A stretch of DNA of 64,000 nt from Pseudomonas mangiferae (GCF_007109405.1 NZ_VJOY01000009.1:62001-126000), one strand, 5' to 3'. Positions 50,492 to 60,688 are shown, counted from the stretch's first letter. The notes: a model not told the origin generated them from the sequence alone. Made by a program: numbers and translations.

Positions 50492-52570
50492 ATGCACACT
50501 TTCTTCGTCGCCCCCACCGGTTTCGGTGTCGGCCTCACTTCCATCAGCCTGGGCCTGGTCCGCGCCCTGGAGCGCGCCGGGCTGAAGGTCGGCTTCTTCA
50601 AGCCCATCGCCCAGCCGCACCCGGGCGACGAGGGCCCGGAGCGCTCCACCGAGCTGATCGCCCGCACCCACGGCCTGACGCCACCGCGCCCGCTGGCCCT
50701 GGCCCACGTGGAGCGGATGCTCGGCGAGGGGCAACTGGACGACCTGCTGGAAGAAATCATCAGCCTTTACCAGCAGGCGGCGGTGGACAAGGACGTGGTG
50801 GTGGTGGAAGGCATGGTGCCGACCCGCCACGCCAGCTACGCCGCGCGGGTCAACTCGCACCTGGCCAAGAGCCTGGATGCCGAGGTGATGCTGGTCTCGG
50901 CGCCGGAAGAGGAAAGCCTCAGCGAGCTGTCGGACCGCATCGAGATCCAGGCCCAGTCGTTCGGCGGGCCGAAGGACCCGAAGGTGGTGGGGCTGATCCT
51001 CAACAAGGTCCGCGAGGAAGGCTTCGCCGCACGCCTGCAGGCCCATTCGCCGCTGCTGCGGGGCGAGGGCTTCCGCCTGCTGGGCTGCATTCCCTGGAAC
51101 GACGCCCTGAACGCGCCGCGCACCCGCGACGTGGCCGACCTGCTGTCCGCCCGGGTGCTCAACGCCGGCGACTACGAACAACGCCGGGTGCAGCAGATCG
51201 TGCTGTGCGCCCGGGCGGTGCCCAACACCGTACCGCTGCTCAAGCCCGGGGTGCTGGTGGTGACCCCCGGCGACCGCGACGACATCATCCTCGCCGCCAG
51301 CCTGGCCACCATGAACGGCGTGCCCCTGGCCGGCCTGCTGCTGTGCAGCGACTTCCCGCCGGACCCGCGGATCATGGAGCTGTGCCGCGGCGCGCTGCAG
51401 GCCGGCCTGCCGGTGCTGACCGTGGCCACCGGCTCCTACGACACCGCCACCAACCTCAACCGGATGAACAAGGAAATCCCGGTGGACGACCGCGAGCGGG
51501 CCGAGACGGTCACCGACTTCGTCGCCAGCCACCTGGACCAGGACTGGCTGCGCACCCGCTGCGGCACGCCGCGGGAACTGCGCCTGTCGCCGCCGGCGTT
51601 CCGCTACCAGCTGGTGCGCCGCGCCCAGGCGGCGGACAAGCGCATCGTCCTGCCCGAGGGCGCCGAGCCGCGCACGGTGCAGGCCGCCGCCATCTGCCAG
51701 GCCCGCGGCATCGCCCGCTGCGTGCTGCTGGCCAAGCCGGAGGAGGTCCACGCGGTGGCCCAGGCCCAGGGCATCGAGCTGCCGCCGGGGCTGGAGATCC
51801 TCGACCCGGACCTGATCCGCGAACGCTACGTGGATCCCATGGTGGAACTGCGCAAGGGCAAGGGGCTGAACGCCCCCATGGCCCTGGCCCAACTGGAGGA
51901 CAGCGTGGTGCTGGGCACCATGATGCTGGCCCTGGACGAGGTGGACGGGCTGGTGTCCGGCGCGGTGCACACCACCGCCAGCACCATCCGCCCGGCACTG
52001 CAACTGATCAAGACCGCGCCCGGCTACAACCTGGTGTCCTCGGTGTTCTTCATGCTGCTGCCGGAACAGGTGGTGGTGTACGGCGACTGCGCGGTGAACC
52101 CCGACCCCAGCGCTGCCGAGCTGGCGGAGATCGCCCAGCAGAGCGCGGCCTCAGCGGAAGCCTTCGGCATCCCCGCGCGAGTGGCGATGATCAGCTACTC
52201 CACCGGCGACTCCGGCAGCGGCGCCGAGGTGGAGAAGGTCCGCGAAGCCACCCGCCTCGCCCGGACGCAGCAGCCGCAGCTGTTGATCGACGGCCCGTTG
52301 CAGTACGATGCCGCCGCCATCGAGAGCGTCGGCCGGCAGAAAGCCCCCGCCAGCCCGGTGGCCGGCCGTGCGACGGTCTTCGTGTTCCCCGACCTGAACA
52401 CCGGCAACACCACCTACAAGGCGGTGCAGCGCAGCGCCCAGGTGATCAGCGTGGGGCCGATGCTGCAGGGCCTGCGCAAGCCGGTGAACGACCTGTCCCG
52501 CGGTGCCCTGGTGGACGACATCGTCTACACCATCGCCCTCACCGCGATCCAGGCGGCCTCGCGCGCCTGA
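50492..52570 (+). CDS. pta: Phosphate acetyltransferase
   Basis: 692 residues, the long form. Domains: N-terminal DRTGG/BioD-like region (FFVAPTGFGVGLTSISLGLVRALERAGLKVGFFKPIAQ), middle DRTGG domain (GVLVVTPGDRDDIILAASLA), and C-terminal catalytic PTA domain (VLPEGAEPRTVQAAAICQARGIARCVLLAKP, VVLGTMMLALDEVDGLVSGAVHTTASTIRPALQLIKT, VFVFPDLNTGNTTYKAVQR). It converts acetyl-CoA and phosphate to acetyl phosphate. The 160-bp gap after ackA shows nothing notable. Confidence 0.95.
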   Translation: MHTFFVAPTGFGVGLTSISLGLVRALERAGLKVGFFKPIAQPHPGDEGPERSTELIARTHGLTPPRPLALAHVERMLGEGQLDDLLEEIISLYQQAAVDKDVVVVEGMVPTRHASYAARVNSHLAKSLDAEVMLVSAPEEESLSELSDRIEIQAQSFGGPKDPKVVGLILNKVREEGFAARLQAHSPLLRGEGFRLLGCIPWNDALNAPRTRDVADLLSARVLNAGDYEQRRVQQIVLCARAVPNTVPLLKPGVLVVTPGDRDDIILAASLATMNGVPLAGLLLCSDFPPDPRIMELCRGALQAGLPVLTVATGSYDTATNLNRMNKEIPVDDRERAETVTDFVASHLDQDWLRTRCGTPRELRLSPPAFRYQLVRRAQAADKRIVLPEGAEPRTVQAAAICQARGIARCVLLAKPEEVHAVAQAQGIELPPGLEILDPDLIRERYVDPMVELRKGKGLNAPMALAQLEDSVVLGTMMLALDEVDGLVSGAVHTTASTIRPALQLIKTAPGYNLVSSVFFMLLPEQVVVYGDCAVNPDPSAAELAEIAQQSAASAEAFGIPARVAMISYSTGDSGSGAEVEKVREATRLARTQQPQLLIDGPLQYDAAAIESVGRQKAPASPVAGRATVFVFPDLNTGNTTYKAVQRSAQVISVGPMLQGLRKPVNDLSRGALVDDIVYTIALTAIQAASRA

Positions 52571-52586
52571 ATCGCCCTGTGACGAT

Positions 52587-52614
52587 CGGAAGCCCCGCAA
52601 TGCGGGCGCTTCCG
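52587..52614 (+). terminator. Hairpin after pta, possible terminator
   Basis: CGGAAGC-CCCGC and complement (GCGGG-C-GCTTCCG) around AAT, 17 bp after the pta stop. There is no T run, so termination by this hairpin alone is uncertain. Confidence 0.4.
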
Positions 52615-52760
52615 GTGACCGAACGGTCGGTGACAAGGCTTGCAGTCCAGTGAACAAGCGTTAACCATTGCGCCTTTTCCGACCGCCGTGAAGGAGTACG
52701 GATGGTCTCCGATTTATCTGGCACGCCACCTGCGCGCCCTTGTGGAGGCTCGATCCGCCC

Positions 52761-53675
52761 ATGCTCAGTTTCCTGCCCGCCGTCCTGCGCGGGATCATCG
52801 CCAACCTGTTGCTGTTCGCCAACACGCTGTTCTGGTGCTGGCTGCTGTTCCTCACCGCGCTGGTGAAGCTGTGCCTGCCGTTCCAGCCGGTGCGGCGGGC
52901 CTGCAACGCCGTGCTGAACGCCATCGCCGAGTCCTGGATCGCCTGCAACAGTGGCTGGATGCGCCTGACCCAGCGCACCGAGTGGGACCTCCAGGGCCGC
53001 GAGCAACTGGGCCAGGACGGCTGGTACCTGGTCACCAGCAACCACCAGAGCTGGGTGGACATCCTGGTGCTGCAGCACACCCTCAACCGGCGCATGCCGT
53101 TCTTCAAGTTCTTCCTCAAGCGCGAGCTGATCTGGGTCCCGGTGATCGGGCTGTGCTGGTGGGCCCTGGATTTCCCGTTCATGAAGCGCTACACCAAGGC
53201 CTACCTGGCGCGGCACCCGGAAAAGCAGGGCGAGGACATGGCCACCACCCGCCGCGCCTGCGAGAAATTCCGCGACGTGCCGGTGGCGGTGTTCAACTTC
53301 CTCGAGGGCACGCGCTTCACCCGGGCGAAGCACGACGAGCAGGGTTCACCGTTCCGCTACCTGCTCAAGCCCAAGGCCGGCGGCATCGCCTTCGTCCTGG
53401 ACGCCATGGGCAGGCAGCTCAAGTCCATGGTGAACATCACCATCCATTACCCGGACGGGGCACCCAGTTTCTGGGCGTTTCTCAGCGGGCAGGTGCGCAA
53501 GGTGGTGGTGCGCTACGAACAACTGGAGATCCCGGCGCAGTTCCTCGGCCGCAACTACAGCACCGACGCGGACTACCGCGCGGAATTCCAGGCCTGGGTG
53601 AATCACCTGTGGCAGGAAAAGGACGAGCAGCTGGCGCGGTTGCACCGCGAGTACCCGCCCGCCCTGCCCCGCTGA
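52761..53675 (+). CDS. PlsC/YihG-like membrane acyltransferase
   Basis: 304 residues. An N-terminal membrane helix (IIANLLLFANTLFWCWLLFLTALVKL) is followed by acyltransferase motifs: SNHQSWVDILVL (NHxxxxD), FFLKRELIWVPVIGLCWWALDFPFMKR, and VFNFLEGTRFT. It probably adds an acyl chain to lysophosphatidic acid or a related lipid. The ATG at 52761 places the helix at the N-terminus; a GGAGG sits 12 bp upstream. Confidence 0.88.
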   Translation: MLSFLPAVLRGIIANLLLFANTLFWCWLLFLTALVKLCLPFQPVRRACNAVLNAIAESWIACNSGWMRLTQRTEWDLQGREQLGQDGWYLVTSNHQSWVDILVLQHTLNRRMPFFKFFLKRELIWVPVIGLCWWALDFPFMKRYTKAYLARHPEKQGEDMATTRRACEKFRDVPVAVFNFLEGTRFTRAKHDEQGSPFRYLLKPKAGGIAFVLDAMGRQLKSMVNITIHYPDGAPSFWAFLSGQVRKVVVRYEQLEIPAQFLGRNYSTDADYRAEFQAWVNHLWQEKDEQLARLHREYPPALPR

Positions 53676-53684
53676 GCGGGGCGA

Positions 53685-55829
53685 TCAGCTACTGGGCTTG
53701 GCCAGGGGCAGACGGGTCCAGTCCACCTGCATGGGGAAGGTCTCGGCGTCCGCCACCGGCAGCCCCGGCGCCACCAGGAAACCCTGCATGATCGAGCAGC
53801 CGTGCTCGATCAGCCACTGGCGCTGCTCCAGGGTCTCCACGCCCTCGGCGATCACCTCCAGGCCCAGGTTGCGCCCCAGGTCGATGATGGTGCTGACCAC
53901 CGCCGCGTCCCGGGGCGAGCCCAGCATGTTGGCGACGAACAGCCGGTCGATCTTCAGGGTGTCCAGCTCGAAGTGGCGCAGGTAGGCCAGGGACGAGTAG
54001 CCGGTGCCGAAGTCGTCGATGGCCACCCGCACGCCCAGGGTGCGCAGCTGACGCAACTGCTCCCGGGTGTTGTCCAGGTCCTGCATCAGGGCGCTCTCGG
54101 TCACCTCCACTTCCAGTTGCATGGGGTTCAGCTCGTTGGCCTCCAGCACCCGCCGCAGGTCGTCCGCCAGCTGCGGCATGCCGAACTGCACCGGGCTGAC
54201 GTTCAGGCTCAGCACCAGCTCGTCGCCGAAGCGCTCGCGCCACTCGCGGCACTGCCGGGCGCCCTGGCGGAAGATCCAGTCGCCAACCCGGTTGATCAGC
54301 CGGGTCTCCTCCAGCAACGGGATGAACACGTTGGGCGCCACCATGCCGGCGACCCGGTGGCGCCAGCGCAGCAGGGCTTCGAAACCCCGCAGGCGGCCGC
54401 TGTCCAGGTGGACCTGGGGTTGGTAGACCAGCAGGAAATCATCCTGCTCGATGGCGTTGCGCAGGCTTTCTTCCAGCATCAGCCGGGAGCGCGCCCGGCC
54501 GTTCATTTCTGGCGAGAAGAAGCGGTACTGCTGGCGGCCGGCGCGCTTGGCCTCGTACATGGCCATGTCGGCGGCCCGCAGCAGGCCCTCCACGGTCTGC
54601 CCGCACTCCGGGTAGCAGGCGATGCCGATGCTGGCGCCCAGGGTGACGTCGATGCCGTCCACCCGGTAGCGCACCGAGACCAGCTCGATGAGCTTCTCCG
54701 CGACCCGGGCGGCGTCCTCGGGGTGGTCCAGGGAATCCAGCAGCGCGGTGAATTCGTCGCCGCCCATGCGCGCCAGCACGTCGTAGGGCCGCATGCAGCT
54801 CTTGAGTTGCTCGCCGACCCGCCGCAGCACCTGGTCGCCGGCGTCGTGGCCGAGGGAGTCGTTGATCCGCTTGAAGCCGTCCAGGTCGAGGTAGAGCACG
54901 GCGATGCGCTTGCCGCTGCGGCCGATGCGCGCCAGGGACGACTCCACCGCCTGGTGGAAACCGCGCCGGTTGAGCAGCCCGGTGAGGGCGTCGGTGATGG
55001 CCTGGGATTCCAGTTGAGCGTGCAACTGGCGCACCACCGACATGTCCAGGGCCAGGACCACCATGGAGCGCTGCAGGCGCGGCAACGGCGAGCTGGACAG
55101 CGCCACCGGCAGCAGCCCGCCCTCGAAGGTGCGCAGGTTGGCGTCGTGCAGGCGGTAGACCTCGCCGCGCTTCCAGAAGCGGTAGAAGTCCGAGAGTTTC
55201 CAGTCGCAGCCGTTGTCTTCCAGCTCCAGGCGCGACAGCAGCGGCGTGCCTTCCAGGTCGGTGACCGAGCAGTGGAGCATCTGCGCGATGGCCGGGTTGG
55301 CGAAGTTGATCAGGCCGTCCTCGCCTACCACCAGGATGCCCTCGGCGGCGTTCTCCAGCACCGAGGCGTTGAACGCCCGGGCGCTGTCCAGCTGTTGGGT
55401 GAGGTGCACCAGGTCGCGGCGGTTGCGCTCGTGGGCCAGCAGGGAATGGATCTTGTGCCGCAGGACCTGGGGGTCGAAGGGCTTGAGGATGAAGTCCACG
55501 GCGCCGCTGGTGTAGCCGCGCAGCACGGCATCCTGGGTCTGGGCGATGGCGGAGACGAAGATGATCGGGGTGTAGCGGGTGCGCGGGTTGCCGCGCATCA
55601 GGCGGGCCACCTCGAAGCCGTCCATGTTGGGCATCTGCACGTCCAGCAGGACCAGGCTGACCTCCTCGTCCAGCATCTTCTGCAGGGCCGCCTCGCCGGA
55701 GTCGACGCAACGCACCAACCAGTCGCCCTCCTCCAGCAACGCCTCCATGGCGACCAGGTTTTCCGGCCGATCATCCACCACCAGCAGGACGTTACGCTCG
55801 GCGACGCTTTTGATCTGTGCTTGCGCCAT
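53685..55829 (-). CDS. Response regulator with PAS, diguanylate cyclase and EAL phosphodiesterase domains
   Basis: 714 residues. Receiver domain 15-130 with phospho-acceptor Asp63 (LVLLDVQMPNMDG); PAS-like region about 155-275; GGDEF domain about 280-440 with intact GGDEF 356-360 and an RxxD inhibitory site (Arg347, Asp350); EAL domain about 450-700 with GFEALLRWR (Glu484) and DDFGTGYSSLAYL. Both c-di-GMP synthesis and breakdown look possible. It lies 105 bp downstream of the hybrid kinase gene, its probable partner. GGAG lies 6 bp before ATG. Confidence 0.93.
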   Translation of the reverse strand: MAQAQIKSVAERNVLLVVDDRPENLVAMEALLEEGDWLVRCVDSGEAALQKMLDEEVSLVLLDVQMPNMDGFEVARLMRGNPRTRYTPIIFVSAIAQTQDAVLRGYTSGAVDFILKPFDPQVLRHKIHSLLAHERNRRDLVHLTQQLDSARAFNASVLENAAEGILVVGEDGLINFANPAIAQMLHCSVTDLEGTPLLSRLELEDNGCDWKLSDFYRFWKRGEVYRLHDANLRTFEGGLLPVALSSSPLPRLQRSMVVLALDMSVVRQLHAQLESQAITDALTGLLNRRGFHQAVESSLARIGRSGKRIAVLYLDLDGFKRINDSLGHDAGDQVLRRVGEQLKSCMRPYDVLARMGGDEFTALLDSLDHPEDAARVAEKLIELVSVRYRVDGIDVTLGASIGIACYPECGQTVEGLLRAADMAMYEAKRAGRQQYRFFSPEMNGRARSRLMLEESLRNAIEQDDFLLVYQPQVHLDSGRLRGFEALLRWRHRVAGMVAPNVFIPLLEETRLINRVGDWIFRQGARQCREWRERFGDELVLSLNVSPVQFGMPQLADDLRRVLEANELNPMQLEVEVTESALMQDLDNTREQLRQLRTLGVRVAIDDFGTGYSSLAYLRHFELDTLKIDRLFVANMLGSPRDAAVVSTIIDLGRNLGLEVIAEGVETLEQRQWLIEHGCSIMQGFLVAPGLPVADAETFPMQVDWTRLPLAKPSS

Positions 55830-55934
55830 TTCTTTCTCCCCACAGGCAACCGGCAAAGGATTGCGTCGGCGGCGACTTCATCGATCTGTCGCTCTCTGAT
55901 GCGAGCGGCCATGGTGTGTTCACGATTCGCAGCC

Positions 55935-58900
55935 TCAGCCGCCCTCAGATTCCGGGCCCTGCTGAGTTACGACCTTGTCGGTGGAGGTTCGATCCACCGG
56001 CGTATCCAGCCAGCGGTGCAGCATGTCCAGCAGGTCCTGGCGTTCCACCGGCTTGGCCAGGTAATCGTCGGCGCCGGCGGTGATGCATTTTTCCCGGTCG
56101 CCCTTCATGGCATGGGCGGTCAGGGCGATGATCGGCGTCACGCAGCCGTGGTGCTCCTTCAGCTCGCGGGTGGCGGTGTAGCCATCCTTCACCGGCATCG
56201 CCATGTCCATCAGGATCACGTCGAAGGGCTCGCGCAGGAAACAGTCGATGGCCTCCTGGCCGTCCCGCGCGGTGGTGATGTGGAAACCCACGTCGTCCAG
56301 CAGCGCGCTGAGGGCGTAGAGGTTGCGCACGTCGTCGTCCACCAGCAGCACCCGGCGCCCGCTCAGGGACTGCGGTGCGCGGATGTCGACCGACTCCCGC
56401 ACGCCGTCGAGGAAGCCCTGCACGGCACCGCTCAGGCCCTGCAGGTCCGGCCCGGCCTTGCGCACCACCACCGCGGAGTAGCGGCGCAGCTGCTGCAGCG
56501 CGTTGTGGTTGACGTCAACCCCGGTGTTGATCACCACCCGGGTGCCGTTCAGCGGGCGCACCAGGTGCAGTGCTTCCAGCAGGTCGAAGCCGTGCTGGTC
56601 GGGCAGGTTGAGGTCCACCACCAGGGCGTCGAACGCATCGTCCACGTAGGCCGCGTGGGCCGCCTCGGCGGTGGACAGCGCGGTCACCTCGAAGCCCAGC
56701 TGGCTCAGGTGCTCCTTGTAGTGCTCGCGCTCGCTTTCCACGTCTTCCACCAGCAGCAGCTTCTTCGGCTCGGCCGGGCTCTTCTGGAGGGTGCTGAAGA
56801 CTTCTTCCAGGTCGCGCCGGCCGATGGGCTTGACCAGGTAGCGGGTGCCGTCCTCGCTCCAGTCCAGGGGCTGCGGCACGCAGGAAATGATGTGCACCGG
56901 GGTCTCGCGGTGATTGGGCAGAGTGCGCAGGCTGCGGTAGATCTGCCAGCCGCTGATGTCCGGCAGCAGGATGTCGAGAATCACCGCGGCGAAGCGCTCG
57001 TCGTGCAACACCTGCATGGCCTGCTTGCCGCTGCGGCAGTGCACCGTGGAAAAGCCGTGGGCCTGGGCGCTCTCGGCGATCACCGAGGCGAAGTTGACGT
57101 CGTCCTCGACGATCAGCAGCGGGTCGCCCTTGCCGGCGCGCACCGGCGGCCCGTCCGGCTCCGGTTCCTCGCTCTGCACCACCGAGACCGGCAGGCGCAC
57201 GGTGAATACCGAGCCCTCCCCCGGCGCGCTTTGCAGTGCGATGTCGCCGCCCAGGGCCAGCACCAGCTGGCGGGTGATGGCCAGGCCCAGGCCGGTGCCG
57301 CCGAAGCGCCGGCTGGTGGAGCCGTCGATCTGCTGGAAGGCCTGGAAGATCCGCTCGTGGTGGTCGGCCGCGATGCCGATGCCGGTGTCGCGCACGGCGA
57401 GGGTGAGCATCTCGGTGTCGCGGCCGGGATCGGGCGGCTCGACGCCCACGGTCAGTTCCACCTCGCCGTGGTCGGTGAACTTGAGGGCGTTGGACAGCAG
57501 GTTGCGCAGGATCTGGTGCAGGCGCACCCGGTCGCTGTAGAGGGTGCGCGGCACGTCCGGGGCGACGTGGGTGACCAGCCGCAGCCCCTTCACCTCGGCC
57601 ATGGGCCGCAGGCTGCCGTCGATCTCCACCAGCATGTCCTGGACCCCCACCGGCTCCAGCTTCAGCTGTATGCGCCCGGCTTCCACCTTGGCCAGGTCCA
57701 GCACATCGTTGATCAGTTGCAGCAGGTCGCTGCCGGCGCGGTAGACGATGTCGGCGTGCTTCACCTGCTTGTCGGTGAGGTTGCCTACCACGTTCTGCCG
57801 CAATTGGTCGCTGAGGATCAGGATGCTGTTGAGCGGCGTGCGCAGCTCGTGGGACATGTTGGCGAGGAATTCCGACTTGTAGCGGTTGGCGAGCATCAGT
57901 TGCTCGGCCTGGTCCCGCAGCTGCTGCTCGGCGGCCTTGCGCTCGCTGATATCGATGATCACCGCCTGCACCTGGGTCTGCTCGCCGCTGAGGATCGGCG
58001 ACAGGCCCACCTCCAGGGGGATCAGGTGGCCGTCGCGGTGCATGCCGAACAGCTCGCGGTTCTTGCCCATGCGCCGCGTCTCGGGCGCGTCGAGGAAGGC
58101 ATCGCGGACCTTCACGTGGTCGGTGCGCAGCGATTCCGGCAACAGCATTTCCACCGGCCGGCCCAGCAGTTCCTGGCGCGGGTAGCCGAACATCTGCTCG
58201 GCCTGGCGGTTCACCAACGTCAGCAGGCCCTGGCGGTTGACCAGCACGATGGCGTTGGGCGACGCCTCCACCACCAGGCGGAAGCGCTCCTCGGCGATCT
58301 TCCGCGCCTGCAGGTCGATCAGGTTCAGCAGGTAGCCGGCGCCGCCCTCCTGGCTGAGGATGTTCAGGCTCACGCCCACCGGCACGCTGCTGCCGTTCTC
58401 GCGGCGAATCTGGTACTCGCCCAGGTCGCCGAACGCCGCGTCCTGGGTCAGCCCGTCGATGCCGCCCAGCTCCGGCAGGAAACGCCGCACCCGCTCCCCC
58501 AGCAGGTCGTCCGAGTGGCAGCCCAGCAGGTCGCCGGCGCTGCGGTTGGCGAACTCGATGCGCCCGTCGAGGCCGCACATCAGGGTGGCCACCGGCAGGC
58601 GCTCCAGCAGCAGGCGGAAGCGTTCCTCGCGCTCACGCAACTGGCCGGCCGAGGCCTGGTTGGCGCGCAGCTCCCGCTCCCGGTAGTGGAGGAAGCCGCC
58701 CACCAGCAGTGACAGCAGGACCGCTGCGGCCAGGCCGGTCCACAGGCTGAAGGTCAGTCGGTGGGTGCCCAGGGACGCCTCGTAGGCCGGCAGGCTGGTG
58801 AGGGTGAGTTCCCAGGTACGGCCGTATATGTGGAGTTCCTGGCGCAGCTGGAAGCGTGCCGGGTCCTGGGGCGCGGCCCCGTCCAGCAGGCGGGCGTCCG

Positions 58901-59687
58901 GCGCCTGCAGATCCTTGATCTCGACGTGGAACAGCGGCGCCTGGGTACCGAGAATGCCGGTCAGCAGGTCGCGGATGCGGAACGCCCCCATGACCACCCC
59001 GAACAGCGCGGCTCGACGTTCCTCCGCGGTGGTGACGGGCTGGTTGGGGTGGTACACCGGCATGAACAGCAGCACGCCGCTCTGGGTGTCCGTATCGGTT
59101 TCCTGCTTCAGGGTCACGGGTGCGGTGAGCACCGGCTCGCCGCTGTCCCGCGCCTGGTCCAGGGCGGCCTTGCGGGTGGGCTCGCTGAGCAGGTCGAAGC
59201 CCACCACCCGGCGGTTGCGCCAGTTCAGCGGGCTGATGTAGTCCACCAGCAGGTACTCATCCCGGGGACCGGGCGGGAATGGATGCAGGTCGTGACGGCC
59301 TTCGCCCAGAAGCGCGGCGCTGAACGGCGCCAGCTCGGCCTCGCGCAGGTAGCGGGCCCAGGCGATGGCCTGGATGCCGGGATAACGCTCCTGTAGCTGC
59401 AACTGGTCCGAGGCCCGCGCCCACTCGTCCAGGGAAACGTCGTCGCTGCCGATCATCACGCCGGCCATGCCGCGCAGCACCATCTCGTAGGCCTGCATGC
59501 GCGAATCGATGCGCTTGGCGATCTCCTGCGCTTCCATGGCGAAGCGCTGCTCGTACTCGTGCTGGTTGCGCGACTCCAGCGCCGCCCATTGTCCATAGAC
59601 CAGACCGCCCAGGCACACCAGCAAAATCAGGGTCACCGCCAGCGGAAGGCGCGTACTGCGCTTCACGGGGACGTGCCTGTCATCCAT
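55935..59687 (-). CDS. Hybrid sensor histidine kinase: CHASE, two PAS, HisKA/HATPase, three receiver domains
   Basis: 1250 residues. Membrane helix about 14-34, periplasmic CHASE domain about 45-270, second helix about 313-335, PAS about 355-460 and 468-585, phospho-acceptor His613 in MSHELRTPLNS, ATPase domain about 715-835 with GGTGLGLAI, then receivers with Asp905, Asp1025 and Asp1161. It senses a periplasmic small molecule, unknown here, and passes phosphate through its own receivers. No Hpt domain is present, so a separate phosphotransfer protein or direct transfer to the adjacent response regulator is needed. Confidence 0.93.
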   Translation of the reverse strand: MDDRHVPVKRSTRLPLAVTLILLVCLGGLVYGQWAALESRNQHEYEQRFAMEAQEIAKRIDSRMQAYEMVLRGMAGVMIGSDDVSLDEWARASDQLQLQERYPGIQAIAWARYLREAELAPFSAALLGEGRHDLHPFPPGPRDEYLLVDYISPLNWRNRRVVGFDLLSEPTRKAALDQARDSGEPVLTAPVTLKQETDTDTQSGVLLFMPVYHPNQPVTTAEERRAALFGVVMGAFRIRDLLTGILGTQAPLFHVEIKDLQAPDARLLDGAAPQDPARFQLRQELHIYGRTWELTLTSLPAYEASLGTHRLTFSLWTGLAAAVLLSLLVGGFLHYRERELRANQASAGQLREREERFRLLLERLPVATLMCGLDGRIEFANRSAGDLLGCHSDDLLGERVRRFLPELGGIDGLTQDAAFGDLGEYQIRRENGSSVPVGVSLNILSQEGGAGYLLNLIDLQARKIAEERFRLVVEASPNAIVLVNRQGLLTLVNRQAEQMFGYPRQELLGRPVEMLLPESLRTDHVKVRDAFLDAPETRRMGKNRELFGMHRDGHLIPLEVGLSPILSGEQTQVQAVIIDISERKAAEQQLRDQAEQLMLANRYKSEFLANMSHELRTPLNSILILSDQLRQNVVGNLTDKQVKHADIVYRAGSDLLQLINDVLDLAKVEAGRIQLKLEPVGVQDMLVEIDGSLRPMAEVKGLRLVTHVAPDVPRTLYSDRVRLHQILRNLLSNALKFTDHGEVELTVGVEPPDPGRDTEMLTLAVRDTGIGIAADHHERIFQAFQQIDGSTSRRFGGTGLGLAITRQLVLALGGDIALQSAPGEGSVFTVRLPVSVVQSEEPEPDGPPVRAGKGDPLLIVEDDVNFASVIAESAQAHGFSTVHCRSGKQAMQVLHDERFAAVILDILLPDISGWQIYRSLRTLPNHRETPVHIISCVPQPLDWSEDGTRYLVKPIGRRDLEEVFSTLQKSPAEPKKLLLVEDVESEREHYKEHLSQLGFEVTALSTAEAAHAAYVDDAFDALVVDLNLPDQHGFDLLEALHLVRPLNGTRVVINTGVDVNHNALQQLRRYSAVVVRKAGPDLQGLSGAVQGFLDGVRESVDIRAPQSLSGRRVLLVDDDVRNLYALSALLDDVGFHITTARDGQEAIDCFLREPFDVILMDMAMPVKDGYTATRELKEHHGCVTPIIALTAHAMKGDREKCITAGADDYLAKPVERQDLLDMLHRWLDTPVDRTSTDKVVTQQGPESEGG

Positions 59688-59828
59688 GGGTATCGGTCCT
59701 TATCTGTGCAATCTGTGCAGCCGGATCGGCGAGCCTTTGACGCCGAGTAAATGGCGAGTCCTGAGGAGTCTAGACAGGAATCCTCCAAATGGCCTTGCGC
59801 CAGCAGCGACTCGACGAACGGCAGAAAG

Positions 59829-59855
59829 CAAAAAGCCCCTGGATAGGGGCTTTTG
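59829..59855 (-). terminator. Terminator of the OmpA-type lipoprotein gene
   Basis: AAAAGCCCC-TGGATA-GGGGCTTTT, a perfect 9-bp stem with A/T flanks on both sides, 20 bp after the stop. It could also work for plus-strand transcripts. Confidence 0.85.
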
Positions 59856-59874
59856 GCGACATTGTTAAGCGTGT

Positions 59875-60606
59875 TCAGGGATATTGCTGCACGGTGCCTG
59901 GTTGCGCCGCCGGTGCCTGCTGCTGGGGTTGCTGAACCTGGGCGCCCGGCAGCGGGCGCAGGTTGACCTCGACGCGGCGATTCTGCGCCCGGCCGCTCTC
60001 GGTGGCGTTGTTGCCCACCGGCTGGTCCGGCCCCATGCCGCGGGTGGTGACCCGCTGGACGTTGACGCCCTGGGCGATCAGGTAGTTGGCCACGCTCTGG
60101 GCGCGGCGCTGGGACAGGTCCATGTTGTGGGGGCGGGAGCCGGTGCTGTCGGTGTGGCCGACGATCTCGATGCTGTTCTGGTCGTACTGCTTGAAGGAGG
60201 TCGCCAGGTTGTTCAGCGGCGTATAGAAGTTGCTGGCGATGTCGGAGGAGTCGGTGGCGAAGGTGATGTTGCCGGGCATGATCAGCTGGATGTTGTCGCC
60301 CTGGCGCTGCACCTGCACGCCGGTGCCTTCCATGCTGCGGCGCAGTTCCGCTTCCTGGCGGTCCGCGTAGTAGCCGTAGCCGGCGCCGGCCGCACCGGCC
60401 ACTGCCGCGCCGATCAGCGCACCCTTGCCGCGGTGGTTGTGGTCGATGGCGGCCCCGGCCACCGCACCGGCGAGGGCGCCGAGCCCGCCGTAGGTGGCGG
60501 TCTTGTTGCGGCTGGAACCCTGGCCCTCGTAAGGGTTCTGGGAGGCGCACCCGGCCAGCAGGGCGACGACGGTGGCGGCGATGATCGAGCGGCTCGAACG
60601 GGACAT
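59875..60606 (-). CDS. OmpA-family outer-membrane lipoprotein (YiaD-like)
   Basis: 243 residues. Lipoprotein signal with lipobox LLAGC (Cys20), a glycine-zipper region (GGLGALAGAVAGAAIDHNHRG, then ALIGAAVAGAAGAG), and a peptidoglycan-binding OmpA domain from about 105 (ITFATDSSDI, GHTDSTGSRPHNMDLSQRRAQSVANYL, NRRVEV). It ends in a Gln/Pro-rich tail. It should anchor the outer membrane to the cell wall. GGAG lies 8 bp before ATG. Confidence 0.92.
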   Translation of the reverse strand: MSRSSRSIIAATVVALLAGCASQNPYEGQGSSRNKTATYGGLGALAGAVAGAAIDHNHRGKGALIGAAVAGAAGAGYGYYADRQEAELRRSMEGTGVQVQRQGDNIQLIMPGNITFATDSSDIASNFYTPLNNLATSFKQYDQNSIEIVGHTDSTGSRPHNMDLSQRRAQSVANYLIAQGVNVQRVTTRGMGPDQPVGNNATESGRAQNRRVEVNLRPLPGAQVQQPQQQAPAAQPGTVQQYP

Positions 60607-60688
60607 GGATCGGCTCCTGGCTAAGTCGCGCCCCGAAGGGTGGGGCGAGGCGTTAGAGCGACCGACGCCGGGGAAATTCCCGAGGGCC

